In this document: positions 35,123 to 46,168 of the stretch, in pieces
Numbering within the stretch: position 1 is the first letter of the stretch
Layout of the letters: each line of letters starts with the position of its first letter
DNA from: Voacanga thouarsii
Lineage: Eukaryota > Streptophyta > Magnoliopsida > Gentianales > Apocynaceae
Assembly: GCA_026120185.1 (NCBI GenBank)
Contig: JANUWF010002013.1
Coordinates: 62,001 to 126,000 of the forward strand
Reading direction: 5' to 3'
Length of the DNA stretch: 64,000 bases
Notes under the pieces: generated by a model
Seen by the model: only the letters and a program-made list of their open reading frames with translations
Database searches by the model: none
What the model was told of the DNA's origin: nothing
Made by a program: the position numbers and the translations under genes

Positions 35123-36250
35123 TAGGATGATTTAACCTCCCTGGGCCGCCTATGTTAGCAAAAAAGTACATGTTTTGGCCTTTTTGAAGATCCATGTGGT
35201 TTTTGCTATAAATACCCCATTATAACCTCAAAATGCAAGTCAAGGAACTTGAGTTTCTCCAAAAACGTTATGATACAAAATTTGCACACAACAAGAAGAG
35301 AAAGACCTTGGGATTCAAGGAAAAAAAGAGAGATTACAAGAAGGTTTTAAGGAAGAGAAAAATGGCTTGTCTATGAGTGTTTCTTATCATTTTGTTTGTA
35401 CACCTACATTGTAATATTATTCTAAACTTTAATTTCTAGTTGTAATGAAGGGGTTGTACCCTATTTTGTGCTTTAGGTTGATGTGTTTTACTTGGATCTA
35501 TGGTTTTTACTCTATGGCATTTGATTATTTGTGTTTATTTTGTTAAGTTGGTTGATGTGGGTTTTAATTGATTTTCTTTAATGAATTGTTCTTTTTAATG
35601 AATTCAAAAAATATGGTTAAGGTTTTGAACACCCACGAGAGGGAGGTTTGGGATTAGGGCTAAATAATCAAATGATTTATGAAATTGCTTAAAAATAGGG
35701 ATTTTATAACTTCCAGATTAATTGGGTTTATGAGTGGTGATTAATGCCTCGTTGGGCTGGGTTAATTAGATAGAGATATAAATTAATCAAAACTAGGCAT
35801 TAGGAATCTCATAACTCGAGAGAGAGTGAGATTGATTTTTGACTCACATCGATGCCTAGAGTTAGGATAATGGATCAAAAGGGCACCCATTTTCTAGGTA
35901 TTTAACAAGAGAATTCTTTTTGTTATATATCATTTCTCTTTTTCTAATTCCGTAATGAACTTGTGACTCTTCCTTGTATGAGAACTTGATAGGTTTTCTA
36001 GTGTAATTAATTAATTTTACTTCACATATTTAATTGGCTAAACAATAAGAAAAAAAAATGAAGGAGGGATTCTTGCCACGTTCTCTAAGGTTCTTTGATA
36101 CTTGTCATATTGTTATCTATACTATACGATAGGTGCACTTGCCTATATATGTATGTTGTATGGATTAACTTGGTATTTTAAATTATAACTTGAATGATTG
36201 TGGGCAATGTTAAATTTATTGCTATATACTCAAATGCACATACCACATCA
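35123..36250 (+). mobile_element. 3' LTR of W, second part
   Basis: Resumes the W LTR with CCTGGGCCGCCTATG, has a TATA box TATAAATA at 35207-35214, and ends ACCACATCA at 36250, followed by the target duplication ACCTC. Confidence 0.85.
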
Positions 36251-36530
36251 ACCTCAAAAGAAGTCAAATATATAAGAAACATAAAACATCTGGTTCTTAC
36301 TTCTTTATACTTCTAGTAGAATATATTAGAGAATATATACAAATTCATGTATCTTATTATTTTAATATAGAAACTAATCCTATCCCTTTTAAAGAAGTAA
36401 TGGAATTTCAAGATGCTACTTTCTAGAAAGAAGTAATACAAGATGAGATTGATTCATTATAAAAAATAAAGTTTAAAAGATAATAGACCATCCACTGGAT
36501 TATATGTCATTAGGTTGCAGATGGATTAAC
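36251..36530 (+). pseudogene. Copia 2 pol fragment: start of reverse transcriptase
   Basis: Continues the same copia across the W insertion: NPIPFKEVMEFQDATF, KEVIQDEIDSL, then YMSLGCRWI, the usual opening of copia reverse transcriptase. It is frameshifted and stops there: the catalytic YVDD part and RNase H are absent, so a deletion removed the 3' part of the element. Confidence 0.8.
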
Positions 36531-36675
36531 TCACCAACCTTTCTTGATTTTTGCAATGGTTTTGTGGATCAACTTTCGATTCTTAGGAGGTATATATTAT
36601 GGGGTGTGCGTGAGAACTAGGTGTTGAGAAATATTGTTGAGTTCTTGATTTTGCATATGTATATATATATATATA

Positions 36676-36709
<34 letters not shown>

Positions 36710-36755
36710 GAGTTGAAATCTTAGAGAATATGTGGATTACATGACTATTCAATAT

Positions 36756-36808
<53 letters not shown>

Positions 36809-37157
36809 GAGTTGAAATCTTAGAGAATATGTGGATTACATGACTATTCAATATTCATTTGTTGTTAAGATTTTTTATTTGTATGCTATTTGTTTTGTTG
36901 TAAGTGCGAGAACATGATCTATGTGGAGTTTTGATCTTGTGCAGTGATGGTTGCTTTTTTGTGTATAGGAAATAGTAACAACAATCCATATAAATCAAGC
37001 TTTAAATTAAAATGGTAAATACTAAAACCACACAGTAGCACAAATATACCCATCACATGGTATAGGGAATAACAAGTATCGAATTTATGGGAACATAGCA
37101 ATTACTACTACTTTACTTTAATCTTATTGTCATGCCAAAATGAATATAGAGAGAAAG
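36531..37157. other. Remnant between copia 2 and S2
   Basis: No gene. Begins where copia 2 loses its reverse transcriptase; may hold the rest of its 3' end or LTR, but no boundary is clear. The main content is a duplicated compound microsatellite (36657-36855). Confidence 0.5.
36657..36855. repeat. Tandemly duplicated (AT)n(GT)n unit of ~99 bases
   Basis: Two copies of (AT)~10-12 then (TG)~14-15 then a unique ~48-base tail beginning TAGGAGTTGAAATC and ending CTATTCAATATT. The tails are identical, so the duplication is recent. Confidence 0.95.
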
Positions 37158-38172
37158 TGTAACACCACACCTTTTACTTCCGATTTGCTACTACCTGTAA
37201 TGGGATGGGAATATATATCAATGGCAAAAAGAAAAGTTGATCGGTATAATGAGACGAATACTTTGGTAAAATAAAGTTTTGTCGGGACCTAGATGTAATT
37301 ATTGGATTTGTTCTACCTGTACCCTAAAGGCTATTAAGATCAACAAAATAAGAATTTTAGGGTACTCTAGAAAGAGAAATTGATCAGTGCAATGAGACGC
37401 ACGTTTTGGTGCGAATTGTGCCACCCGGGGTATTGGGGGCATTTTGGTCATTTTGACCGTGTTCATGACTTCGACCATGAATTTGATCAGGTAGAGACGG
37501 AATTGAAGAATTTAAGTGTTACCAATGGATTTAGTAGAATTTTTGGAGTTGGATAGTGAAATAAAATATTTTTCCGTTACGGATCCGATTTTGGTCATTT
37601 CTAAAGAAAATAGAAATTGCGGTTGGAAATGGGACGTGTGGATTCTTATGATTGGTGGATGAAAATAAGTGTCGTTTAGTGATTGGTTAATGAGGTCAAG
37701 TGCTTCTATTTGATTGGTTAACGAGGTCAAGTGTTTCTATTTGATTGGTTGTGATAAGTTGAAATAATTTAGAGGGCCCACAAGAAATAAATAAGGATGG
37801 CCCACAAGCATGAAAAGTTTGACCAAGTTGGACCACTTTTGTTACCTCATTTGACCAAGCTTAATTAAGCTAATCTTGATTTGAGTAAGTTAATCATGGT
37901 TGATTATGCATGGCCATGCAAGATTAGAAAATATCTATTAATTCTTGAGAATTCTAGGAATTTCTACACTTCATCACCATATGGACCAATGAAAACACAC
38001 CAAGCGTTGATTCTATGAATGGTTACAAGAACATTCATGCAAGAACTTTCTAAAGTTTTCCATAGAACTCTTGAATATTCCAAAGAACACCTAAGTAGCT
38101 AAGTGGACCAATCAAGGGCTTCCAAATGTTAAGGCCATTTAATGCACCTTTGACTTGAAGACCATATTCCTC

Positions 38173-38180
38173 TATATATA
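38173..38180 (+). promoter_or_regulatory. TATA box of S2
   Basis: TATATATA in TTCCTCTATATATAGGCC, ~50 bases before the GA-rich leader-like tract. Confidence 0.6.
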
Positions 38181-38589
38181 GGCCATGAAGGCCAACTAAA
38201 ATGGCTTTAGATAGCCAGAATTTCGGAGCAAACAAGAGATAAAAGAGAGAAGAGAAAAGAAAAGGAAATAGAGAAGAAAGAGACAGAGAAACCGGAAATA
38301 GAGAGGAGAGAAAGAGAGAGAGAGAGAAAAGCAAGAAGATGCTTGGACTGTTCAGCCTCCAAACGTAGCAAATAAAAGGTAAAGATCTACCTTACTTGAG
38401 CTAAAGTTATTATATAAAGAATGGGGATCATTTTGGTATATATATTGTGAGAAGTTTATGTATGAATTTTGGAAACTAATTAGGTGAAGTTGTGTGAAAG
38501 CTGTCCTTGTGTGCAAAAAATTCTAGGAGGTTTTATTATCAGTAAATCTGTAACGTTTCTGGAATTGAACAAAGAAGGCATATATATAT

Positions 38590-39130
38590 TTGTATCTAAG
38601 GATCATAGAGACATTTTAGAACAAGTTTGAGGTTAATCGGATTTACGGATCAAAAGTTATGGTGAAAATAGTAAAAGGTGCCAAATCAGTAACGGGATTT
38701 TACTAATGGATCTTTGTGTTCAAAACTGAACAAAATGGACAACAGAATTGGTACTCCATAAATTGGAACTTGTAAAGGAATGCCTTAAGGATATTTTACA
38801 ATTGGTTTGCCATCATTTGGATTTGTGGATTAAAAGTTATGGGCAAAACAAGTTAGGGTGTCAAACTGGAAGATTGCAGAATGTTAAGGAAAGAATGAAT
38901 AGTGAAACTAAGTCAAAACTACTGAGGCTGTTTTTGTCCAGTACCGTGATAATGGAACAAGAACTCTAAAAGGTGGCCTATACTGAATTAAAGTTAAGAG
39001 TCTTATGGTCATTTTGGTATATCATGGAGCCAAATCGGAGCTGTAAATTGAAAGTTATGTGTAAAACAAAATGGTGTCAAACCAGTGAAATTCCAGAAAG
39101 TAGTCCGAAAATGAATGAACTTAAGGGTGA
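38590..39130 (+). repeat. Divergent ~200-base repeat in S2, three copies
   Basis: Each copy has an AAGGATATTTTAnAA-like start, a GGATTTACGGATCAAAAGTTATGG-like centre and a GGTGCCAAATCAGT-like end (near 38620-38690, 38790-38870 and 39000-39095). Confidence 0.6.
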
Positions 39131-39269
39131 CTACTTGTGTAATTTTGGATAAATTAATTGGGGAAACATGAAGTGAATCCCTTTTTTATGAAGGGAGGGA
39201 GGAGGTGGAAAAAGGAAAACGAAAGAATTGATCAAACGACGTGAATGAAAGTTAAACGTTTTCCTTGAC

Positions 39270-39380
39270 CGACGGCTAACAATCGGCCTCGTCGGCTAAC
39301 CATCGATCCCATCGGCTAAACGATGGTTGAACATCGGTTAACCGTCGGGCACGTCGGCCGGACGTCGGCTACCCGTCGGC
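39270..39380 (+). repeat. CpG-dense short-word cluster in S2
   Basis: About ten copies of an 11-13 base word around CGTCGGCTAACC, some inverted (GGTTAACCGTCGG), in AT-rich surroundings. CpG is otherwise scarce here. Confidence 0.75.
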
Positions 39381-39508
39381 TATTTTTCGGCCAAACATGA
39401 ATTGAATCGAAAATGATGTTTGATGTAGGTTTAGCGATAAACGGTCAACAAAACATCGAAAACGGTAGAAACGAAGGTTAAACGGCCATGAATGGAAATG
39501 ATTGTTTA

Positions 39509-39525
39509 GGACACGAGGTGAGTCC
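39509..39525 (+). promoter_or_regulatory. Conserved dyad / splice-donor-like site in S2
   Basis: GGACACGAGGTGAGTCC: partial inverted repeat containing GAG|GTGAGT. Same block as in Z and S3. Confidence 0.5.
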
Positions 39526-39649
39526 CTTAGATTTCTAAAACTCTTTTAAAGTTAGTGTGCATTGTTTTTCAATGAAATGCTATATTATTTACCGTTTGGA
39601 ACATTTTATAGAAATATGTTTGGAAACATTGAATTTAATCCTCTTTTGA

Positions 39650-39960
39650 GATTAGAATTTTGGATTTCCTTAAATGAGTTCCTTTTTGGAAATCGGGTAT
39701 TTGGAAAATGTTCCAAATGTCCTTATTGGAATATTTTATGAAAACCTTTGGCACTCGGGTATTCGGTAAATGACCGAAATATCCTTATTGGAACTCTTAT
39801 GAATATTTCTCAAATCGGGTAAGGGTAAAATGACCCGAATACCTTCGAAAAGTCTTTTGAAATCGGGTATCGGTAAAATGATCTGAATACCCTTGGAAAT
39901 GAATTTTATGATCGAGTACGGGGACAATGACCCGGTTACTCTTGGGAACACGTTTTGATG
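39650..39960 (+). repeat. ~60-base tandem array with internal dyads in S2
   Basis: Five units of the form AAATCGGGTAnnGGTAAAATGACCCGAATACCnTT. Within each unit CGGGT pairs with ACCCG, or CGGTA with GACCG, giving a potential hairpin per unit. Confidence 0.85.
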
Positions 39961-40735
39961 TGTGAATAGAACCTTTATCTGGTTTCAACATGATTTTGGA
40001 AAAATGTTGTTTTACCCCAAAACTATTTTGATGTGAAAATTCTGTGTGAACAGATAACCTTCTGGCCTGATCAGTCAAACAGGGTGAGTATTGGTGACAT
40101 TAAGTACTCAGCAAGGACTTTGATCTTTGTACTAGCTCATGTTAGAGATAGACGACCCCAAGTAACCTGATCAGTTCGGGGGATTGTCTTACTCTAAATA
40201 GAGTGATAGAACATTGAGATGAGTCGTCCTAGCTAGCCGTTTTGAGCCTGGCAATTGCCTATTGCTTATGTTGGTGGATTGTTCACATGATACCGGGCAA
40301 GTACACTCGGTGTGTTCAATCTCTTACCACCTCGATGGTGATTGACGTTAGGATTGGGACCCTGGCTTATGGAGGCAAGTAAAAGATCCTTAAGTGCAAG
40401 GTGAGGTATATTTGTACGCTGCTCACTGTTCCGGCATAACACGGGTGACGTGCTATAAGGCGCAGTCCCTGGCACAAGAGATCGTGTAGCCGAAGGCAAT
40501 GACTGCGGGACTTACATCCAGGCTGACCTTCTATTGGAGAAGTGCCTGTGATTGGAAAAAAAAAATGGGGCAATGATTTGAAAGTTGAAACACCGTTTTC
40601 CAAAAAAATTATTGAGTTCTGAATACACTCTTCATTGAAGTGTTTTGGATTCATTTCTAATGAACAAATGATATGTTATTTAATAAAGGTTTTGTGTACT
40701 CTGATTCTTTAATAAAACATTGGCACACACAAGAC

Positions 40736-40785
40736 TCACTGAGTGATTTTCCACTCATACGTGTTTTTTATCTTACCTTTTTTAG
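40736..40785 (+). promoter_or_regulatory. ACTCACTGAGT block and acceptor-like site in S2
   Basis: ACTCACTGAGT (an odd-centred dyad that could also serve as a branch site) is followed ~40 bases later by TTACCTTTTTTAG|G, a good plant 3' splice site. Similar order in Z, S1 and S3. Confidence 0.45.
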
Positions 40786-40873
40786 GATCCAGAGTTGGAA
40801 GGACCTACAGATAGAGGACGATACCACAGTGACAGCAGAATACGTCCAGACGTTTCTTTTTTGGATAATACTC

Positions 40874-42252
40874 TGATGTGTCCGGACTTGGATGTAAAAA
40901 TCATATAACAACTAAGCACATTCCTAATCATGTTTAAATTAAAACGTTCAACCCAAATCACACATATGAGCAAGCCTACTCATCATTAACCGAGTATAGG
41001 GTTCAAACGAGTGTCGATCCTCAAGGAACAAGTAGACATTAATTACCTTTCTTTCATTGTTTGACCGACTCAGTAAAACAAAACCGAAATAAAATAAAAC
41101 AAAAGAAAGGAAAAACAAAAATATATACATGTCAAGGATGTAGATTTATGTAATTCAAACCATTGATTAGACAACCATGATCTTAAAGTACCCAACCTCT
41201 ATCATAACTAATTATTCTCTTGGTATCATGAAGAATTAAAATAGACTTACTTCTTTCTCAATCTATGAATCCCTATCTTCTAGGTAACATAGTATCACAT
41301 ACTCTGTCTCAACCAGTCTTACCCAAAAGATGCATTAAACACAATTCTTTGATTAAGTCCCATTCTCAGGAAAACTTAACCCATGAAATTAACCAATTGA
41401 ATCCATATTCTAGTAGACATCAATTAACCTTTAATTACTCTGTTCTTGCAATTAACCCCATTTTAGGCAAGTTAAAAGGCAACAAATATGAAATCAATCA
41501 ATTTAAACCATCAACCCTATTCTCAAGCAAGTTAACGGCATAATCAATTAATCTCGCAATCAACCCAAGTAATTAAATACCAAGAATAATAATCAGTTAA
41601 TCAAAAGATCAAATAACTCTAAAAACCATGAGTATCTAAACCACTGTCAAATTACAATAAAACCATTAAAACATCATTGTCAAGAAAAAGAAAACAAAGT
41701 AAAAGAAAGCACTCATAGACAAGCCTTCTTCTTCTTCATTTGAAGACCTTCTTGTACAACACTCCTTGAATTGAAGAATTCCTCCTTGGATTGAGTGATT
41801 TTCTATGATGATCAATGAATTCTCCTCTTCTCCCTTGTGTTTTTCATCTATTTATAGGCTTAAGAAGTGCCTAAACTCATATGTACAAAGTTCTTGGCCG
41901 AGTAGAAGTTGGAAGGTACTAAAACTCCTCAAGTTTCCAAAAACACGTAGAAAGATCACAGCACCGCCTCAAGGACATAACACAGCTGGCGGCGCCTGTG
42001 TTCTGCTTCTCCACTCGTTCATCGATTTTTCTCTGAATTGTGCGCATAAGTTCCAGACTGCAGCCGGCGCCACCTCTGCTCTGCTTCGCGATGGTTTTGA
42101 TCTGTTTTACCCAAAAATCTGAAATAATGAACAAAATACCTTTCCAAGGGTAAAATCTCAAATACGAAAGAATATGACTAGTTATTGCACAAAATGTCTT
42201 ACAAAAGAGCCTCAAATAACTAAGCAAAGTATGACTAATTTAGCCCTTATCA
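40874..42252 (-). mobile_element. 3' LTR of X
   Basis: 1379 bases; minus strand starts TGATAAGGGCTAAATTAG and ends GGACACATCA. It has the TATA box at 41848-41856 (minus) and GGCGCC words at 41991-41996 and 42063-42072. Matches 58377-59781 with few changes, and Y's LTR more distantly. Confidence 0.9.
41848..41856 (-). promoter_or_regulatory. TATA box of the X 3' LTR
   Basis: TATAAATAG on the minus strand, same context (CCTATAAATA) as the Y LTR. The 5' LTR copy is at 59352-59360. Confidence 0.65.
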
Positions 42253-44071
42253 TATTCCCCCACACTTAATTCTTTGCTTGTCCTCAAGTAAAGTATCAAG
42301 AACAAGTGGGAAAAACACAAGGTTTTAATCAAGTCACTCAATCAATTCTAAAACATATGATACTAAATCTTTCACAACCAATGCAAGACTTGTGTAGTGA
42401 TAAATGACTTAGTAGAACCATCTCAATACTTCACAATATTCTCAAACCATTGGAAAGAAGTCAGTTTAAAAAGAATATGCATTCCATATGCTTACTTTTC
42501 ATACACTCTCTCCACTAATCCGAGACATATCATGATTCTACTTAGATCAAGTAGGACTTTCAAGCTTGTAATATAAGGCTGAAGGCTTGTAATGTGGCTT
42601 TGCAAACGAAGGATATAGGAAAATCAAAAATTAAAGAAAAACTGAGAGTTAGCAAGAAAATGGTAACCAAAATAAACCTATAATTTCCAACTCTTCTTGC
42701 TCTCCTATTCCAAGAATCAATCAAACCATAACCTTATATAACAAACCTTATGCACTTCAAGTAAATCCTGCATTGTTCTCTTTCTCTTTCCCTTTTTTTT
42801 TGTCATTAACTCTTTTTCTCAAGACCAGCAATGGTGTCAAGTGTCTTATATGAACTTAACTTTCATATTTCAATCACCATCCCTTTTGTAATCTTTCCTA
42901 TTTTTTTCTTCTTATATTTTTTTTCTTTTCAAATTTTTTTTCACTCACTTTTCTAGCAGCTTGTTGTTTTCTCTTTTCAATTCCTCTCATTTCTTTTCTT
43001 CTTTCTCATTTTTCAGCACAAAAATTTTTTTCTTTCTTCCTCGATTTTGTTAACTTCTTTCTTCCATTCTACTTCCCTTCTTTTCCCGACTCCACTCATA
43101 ATTGATCCATGACTGAAAGTAACAAGTCATGATCTTTATCCCTGCATTCTTTCTCATCATACATATACTTTCATCCTTCAAGAGTATAAAGATTTGGAAA
43201 ATTATGCAAACTCTCAGCACAAGTAATGGACAAAATAATATTGTGACGGGTTTTAAAGAAAGAAATCAACAATTTAAACTTAAAATAGGCACTAGGGATA
43301 ATATAACAATAGGTAGGCTTGAAAAGCTCAAACTATCCAAAGAAGGCCTATTACCGTCATCCCTAAGTTAAATCATGATTGCCTTTCTTATTTTGCCTCG
43401 AGTAGTATTCAAGTAAGTTCTAGAATGCTCCATGAATTTTAGAGAAACAAAAACAGGTTTAAGAACAATGCAAACTATTTGATCAAGACCTACTTTGTCC
43501 AAGTGAGTGCAAAAAGTCTTGCATAAGCCATAAATGATCTAGAACATATGCTCTATAATCCATCATAAAGACATGCATTAAAAAGTATCACTTGAAATCA
43601 CACAGAAACTCAGAAAATTTTGAAAAATTATCGCACAAAAATTGTTACTCCCAAGAAGGCTAAAGAATATGTATAGAAGACTTGACAATCAAATCACTCT
43701 CCTACACTTAAACTGGACATTATCCTCAATGGCCACATAAATATAACAAGAACAAACAATACCATGGGACCAAAAATATAAAGGAGAAGAGATAGGAAAA
43801 ACAAACTTCCATTCATCGTGTCGTATAAGAGCTGAATGCTTGAAGAGTGAGGCATCATCAAAGTACCTAAAAAATACAAAATAAAATACCAAAGCATAAC
43901 AACTAGAAAAGAAAATAAAGCAAAAACAAAAGAAATGAAAAAAATAAAAAAGAAAGGAAAGCCAAACTAACTAAAACAAAAACATGAAAAGAGAAAGAAA
44001 ACAAAAACAAGAGTGAGCGAGCAAATATAGACAAGCATCATCAGTCATCCGCATCATCAAAGTACTAGTTA
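42253..44071 (-). other. 3' untranslated region of X with polypurine tract
   Basis: No coding sequence. On the minus strand it carries the first GAGGATAATGTCCAGTTTAAG motif (43735-43701), a purine tract (43090-42780), then CTTGAGGACAAGCAAAG, TTAAGTGTGGGGGAATA, the polypurine tract against the LTR (about 42270-42253). Same order as in Y. The short ORFs here are low-complexity. Confidence 0.7.
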
Positions 44072-45082
44072 TCATGGTGCTGCGTGTAAGGTCATCGCCG
44101 CTTGATCCATATGGCAACGTGGCATACCAATATAGTGTTTCACGTGATTGCCATTTACCTTGAAAGTGCCCTTACTAGGGTGAGTAATTTTGAGGGTGCC
44201 AAAGGGGAATACCTTACTCACAGTGTGTGGTCCCGACCATCTAGATTTCAACTTGCCTGAAAATAGTCGTAAGCGAGAATTGAATAACAATACTTGATTG
44301 CCTATCGCAAAATCGTGTTGTCGAGTAATATGCTTGTAGTGCCAGGATTTCACTTTCTCTTTGTACCGAGGTGACGTGTTATAAGCATCTTTTCGCAATT
44401 CCTCCAAGGCTGTGAGTTGAAGTAACCAGGACTTCCCAGCTGACTCAAGATCAAGATTGATTAGTTTTATCGCCCAATAAGCCTTGTGTTCAATTTCAAC
44501 TAGTAGGTGACATGATTTACCATAAACTAACCAAAACGGAGTCGTGCCAATCGGTGTCTTAAAGGCTGTCCGATATGCCCAAAAGGTATCATCTAATTTT
44601 AAGCTCCAATCCTTCTGAGTGTGGTTGACAGTTTTTTCCAAAATTCGTTTGAGTTCTCTATTAATCACCTCAACCTGTCCACTTATTTGGGAGTGATAGG
44701 GGGTAGCCAACCTATGGTGCACACCTAGGTGTGTGAGAATTTTTTTCATTTGTGCATTATAAAAATGAGTCTCCTTATCACTAATGAGGACCTTAGGTAT
44801 GCCAAAATGAGGGAAAAATTTTTTCAAAAATTTAACCACCACCCTTGCATTATGAGTAGGTAATGCTTGGGCTTCTACCCATTTAGAGACATAATCCACT
44901 GCCACCAAAATATATTTATTCCCTAAAGAACTAGGAAAAGGTCCCATGAAATCTATGCCCCAACAGTCAAATACTTCACACACTTGAAAATTTTGTAATG
45001 GCATCTCATTAGATTTGGAGAGGTTACTTGTACGTTGACACCTATCACAACTTTGGACAAACCTATGGGCATCTTTAAACAA
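44072..45082 (-). pseudogene. Integrase of X (zinc-binding, catalytic core, C-terminal domain)
   Basis: 336 residues in one open frame. The CC half of the zinc-binding domain ([17 protein letters not shown]) is at residues 14-30, then the core with [30 protein letters not shown] (first Asp), [11 protein letters not shown] (second Asp) and [17 protein letters not shown] (Glu), so all three catalytic acids are kept. The [19 protein letters not shown] region and a basic C-terminus follow. No chromodomain, as expected for Athila-like elements. It is cut from the upstream part by one TGA at about 45083-45088 in [11 protein letters not shown], which is why it is called a pseudogene. Best-preserved protein of X. 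Confidence 0.9.
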
Positions 45083-45088
45083 TGTGGG

Positions 45089-46163
45089 TCAATAGAATCC
45101 GGCGTCTAGCACCTTTCGTGCAGTGTTGTTGGCTTGGTAATGGCCTCTAGCGAGTCCTTCATGACAATGTTGAAGAATATCTTCCCCTTCCCTAGAATCC
45201 ACGCATCTCCAAATGATTTGGTCCGCACAGCATTTAAACACATATGGATCGTCCCAAAAGTAATGCCAAACGTCTGAGAGGAATTTCTTCTTTTGATGCA
45301 TTGTGAGGTCTTTTGGAGTAATTCCTGTAGCCAAGTAGTTAGCAAAGTCGGCAAACCATGGTGTGGTTGGAATCTCACCTTCTATGAGCAAGAGTTGCTC
45401 ATCCAAAAAAGCATCATCAATGTCTTCTTCTAGCAAGGATTCCAGGTTTGGATTATCCAATCTTGACAGCTGATCCACAGCCAAGTTTTCGGCACCCTTT
45501 TTGTTCCTAATCTCCAAATCAAATTCCTGCAATAATAGAACCCATCTTATCAATCTTGGTTTGGAATCATGTTTGGTTAATAGGTACTTTAGGGCTGAAT
45601 GGTCCGTATATACAATGACTTTAGACAAAATAAGATAAGAACGGAATTTATCAAAGGCAAACAATATGGCAAGCAATTCTTTCTCTGTTGTTGTGTAATT
45701 TTCCTGTGCATCCGTTAAAGTCTTGCTGGCATAGTATATCGGTTGGAAGTGCTTGTTCCGTCTTTGTCCCAATACTGCACCAACTGCAAAATCACTTACA
45801 TTACACATTAGATCAAAGGGAAGAGACCAATCTGGTGCAATTAGAATGGGTGAGTTAATCAATTTCTCTTTAAGTATGGTAAAAGCGTTGAAACATTTAT
45901 CATCAAAATTAAACACAGCATCTTTTTCAAGTAAAGAAGTAAGTGGTTTTGAAATTTTTAAGAAGTATAAGATAAACCGCCTGTAGAAACCTGCATGACC
46001 AAGAAAGCTCCTTATAGCTTTTACCGAAGTAGGAGGAGGTAGCTTCTCGATTACTTCAATTTTTACTCTATCAACCTCAATACCCTTCTTCAAAATTTTA
46101 TGCCCTAACACAATACCTTCCTATACCATAAAGTGGTACTTTTTCCAATTAAGCATGAGGTTA
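45089..46163 (-). pseudogene. Reverse transcriptase end, RNase H and integrase start of X
   Basis: Continues the reverse transcriptase after copia N: LNWKKYHFMV, a stop near 46120, [36 protein letters not shown]. The RNase H follows ([52 protein letters not shown], in which one acidic residue of the usual D-A-S is Val-Ser). It ends with the HH half of the integrase zinc site ([12 protein letters not shown]) and a stop at GFY*. The wording is that of the Athila group. Confidence 0.85.
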
Positions 46164-46168
46164 GTCAC

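Larger units (their letters stand above)
13505..36250 (+). mobile_element. Element W: Athila-like non-autonomous retrotransposon with several nested insertions
   Basis: It has a 5' LTR at 13505-15010 and a 3' LTR split into 30837-31170 and 35123-36250. The target duplication is ACCTT (13500-13504) / ACCTC (36251-36255), inside copia 2. A decayed tRNA-Asp primer site follows the 5' LTR. The only W gene seen is a PF20167-like pseudogene; there is no gag or pol. Nested inside are a solo Angela-like LTR, chromovirus Z, a V-type 3' end and solo LTR S1. Without nested parts W would be roughly 6-8 kb. Confidence 0.8.
37158..40873 (+). mobile_element. S2: chromovirus-type LTR, 3' end missing
   Basis: Starts TGTAACACCACACC and extends 3.7 kb to where X begins. 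It has a TATA box, a GA-rich tract (38225-38335), three ~200-base divergent repeats, a CpG-rich cluster (39270-39380), the conserved dyad (39509-39525), a ~60-base array (39650-39960) and CACTGAGT plus TTTTTTAG (40736-40785). The expected TGTTACA end is not present on either side of X, so the LTR was truncated before or during X's insertion. Confidence 0.7.

Noticed and set aside
36597..36851. ORF with His-Thr and Ile-Tyr runs
   Set aside because: Translation of the AT/GT microsatellite duplication.
41805..42122. 105-residue ORF in the X 3' LTR
   Set aside because: Not kept open in the 5' LTR and overlaps the U3 palindrome cluster and TATA box.
42253..44071. Env-like gene downstream of X integrase
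   Set aside because: Only short low-complexity ORFs; no signal peptide or membrane segment in a sustained frame.
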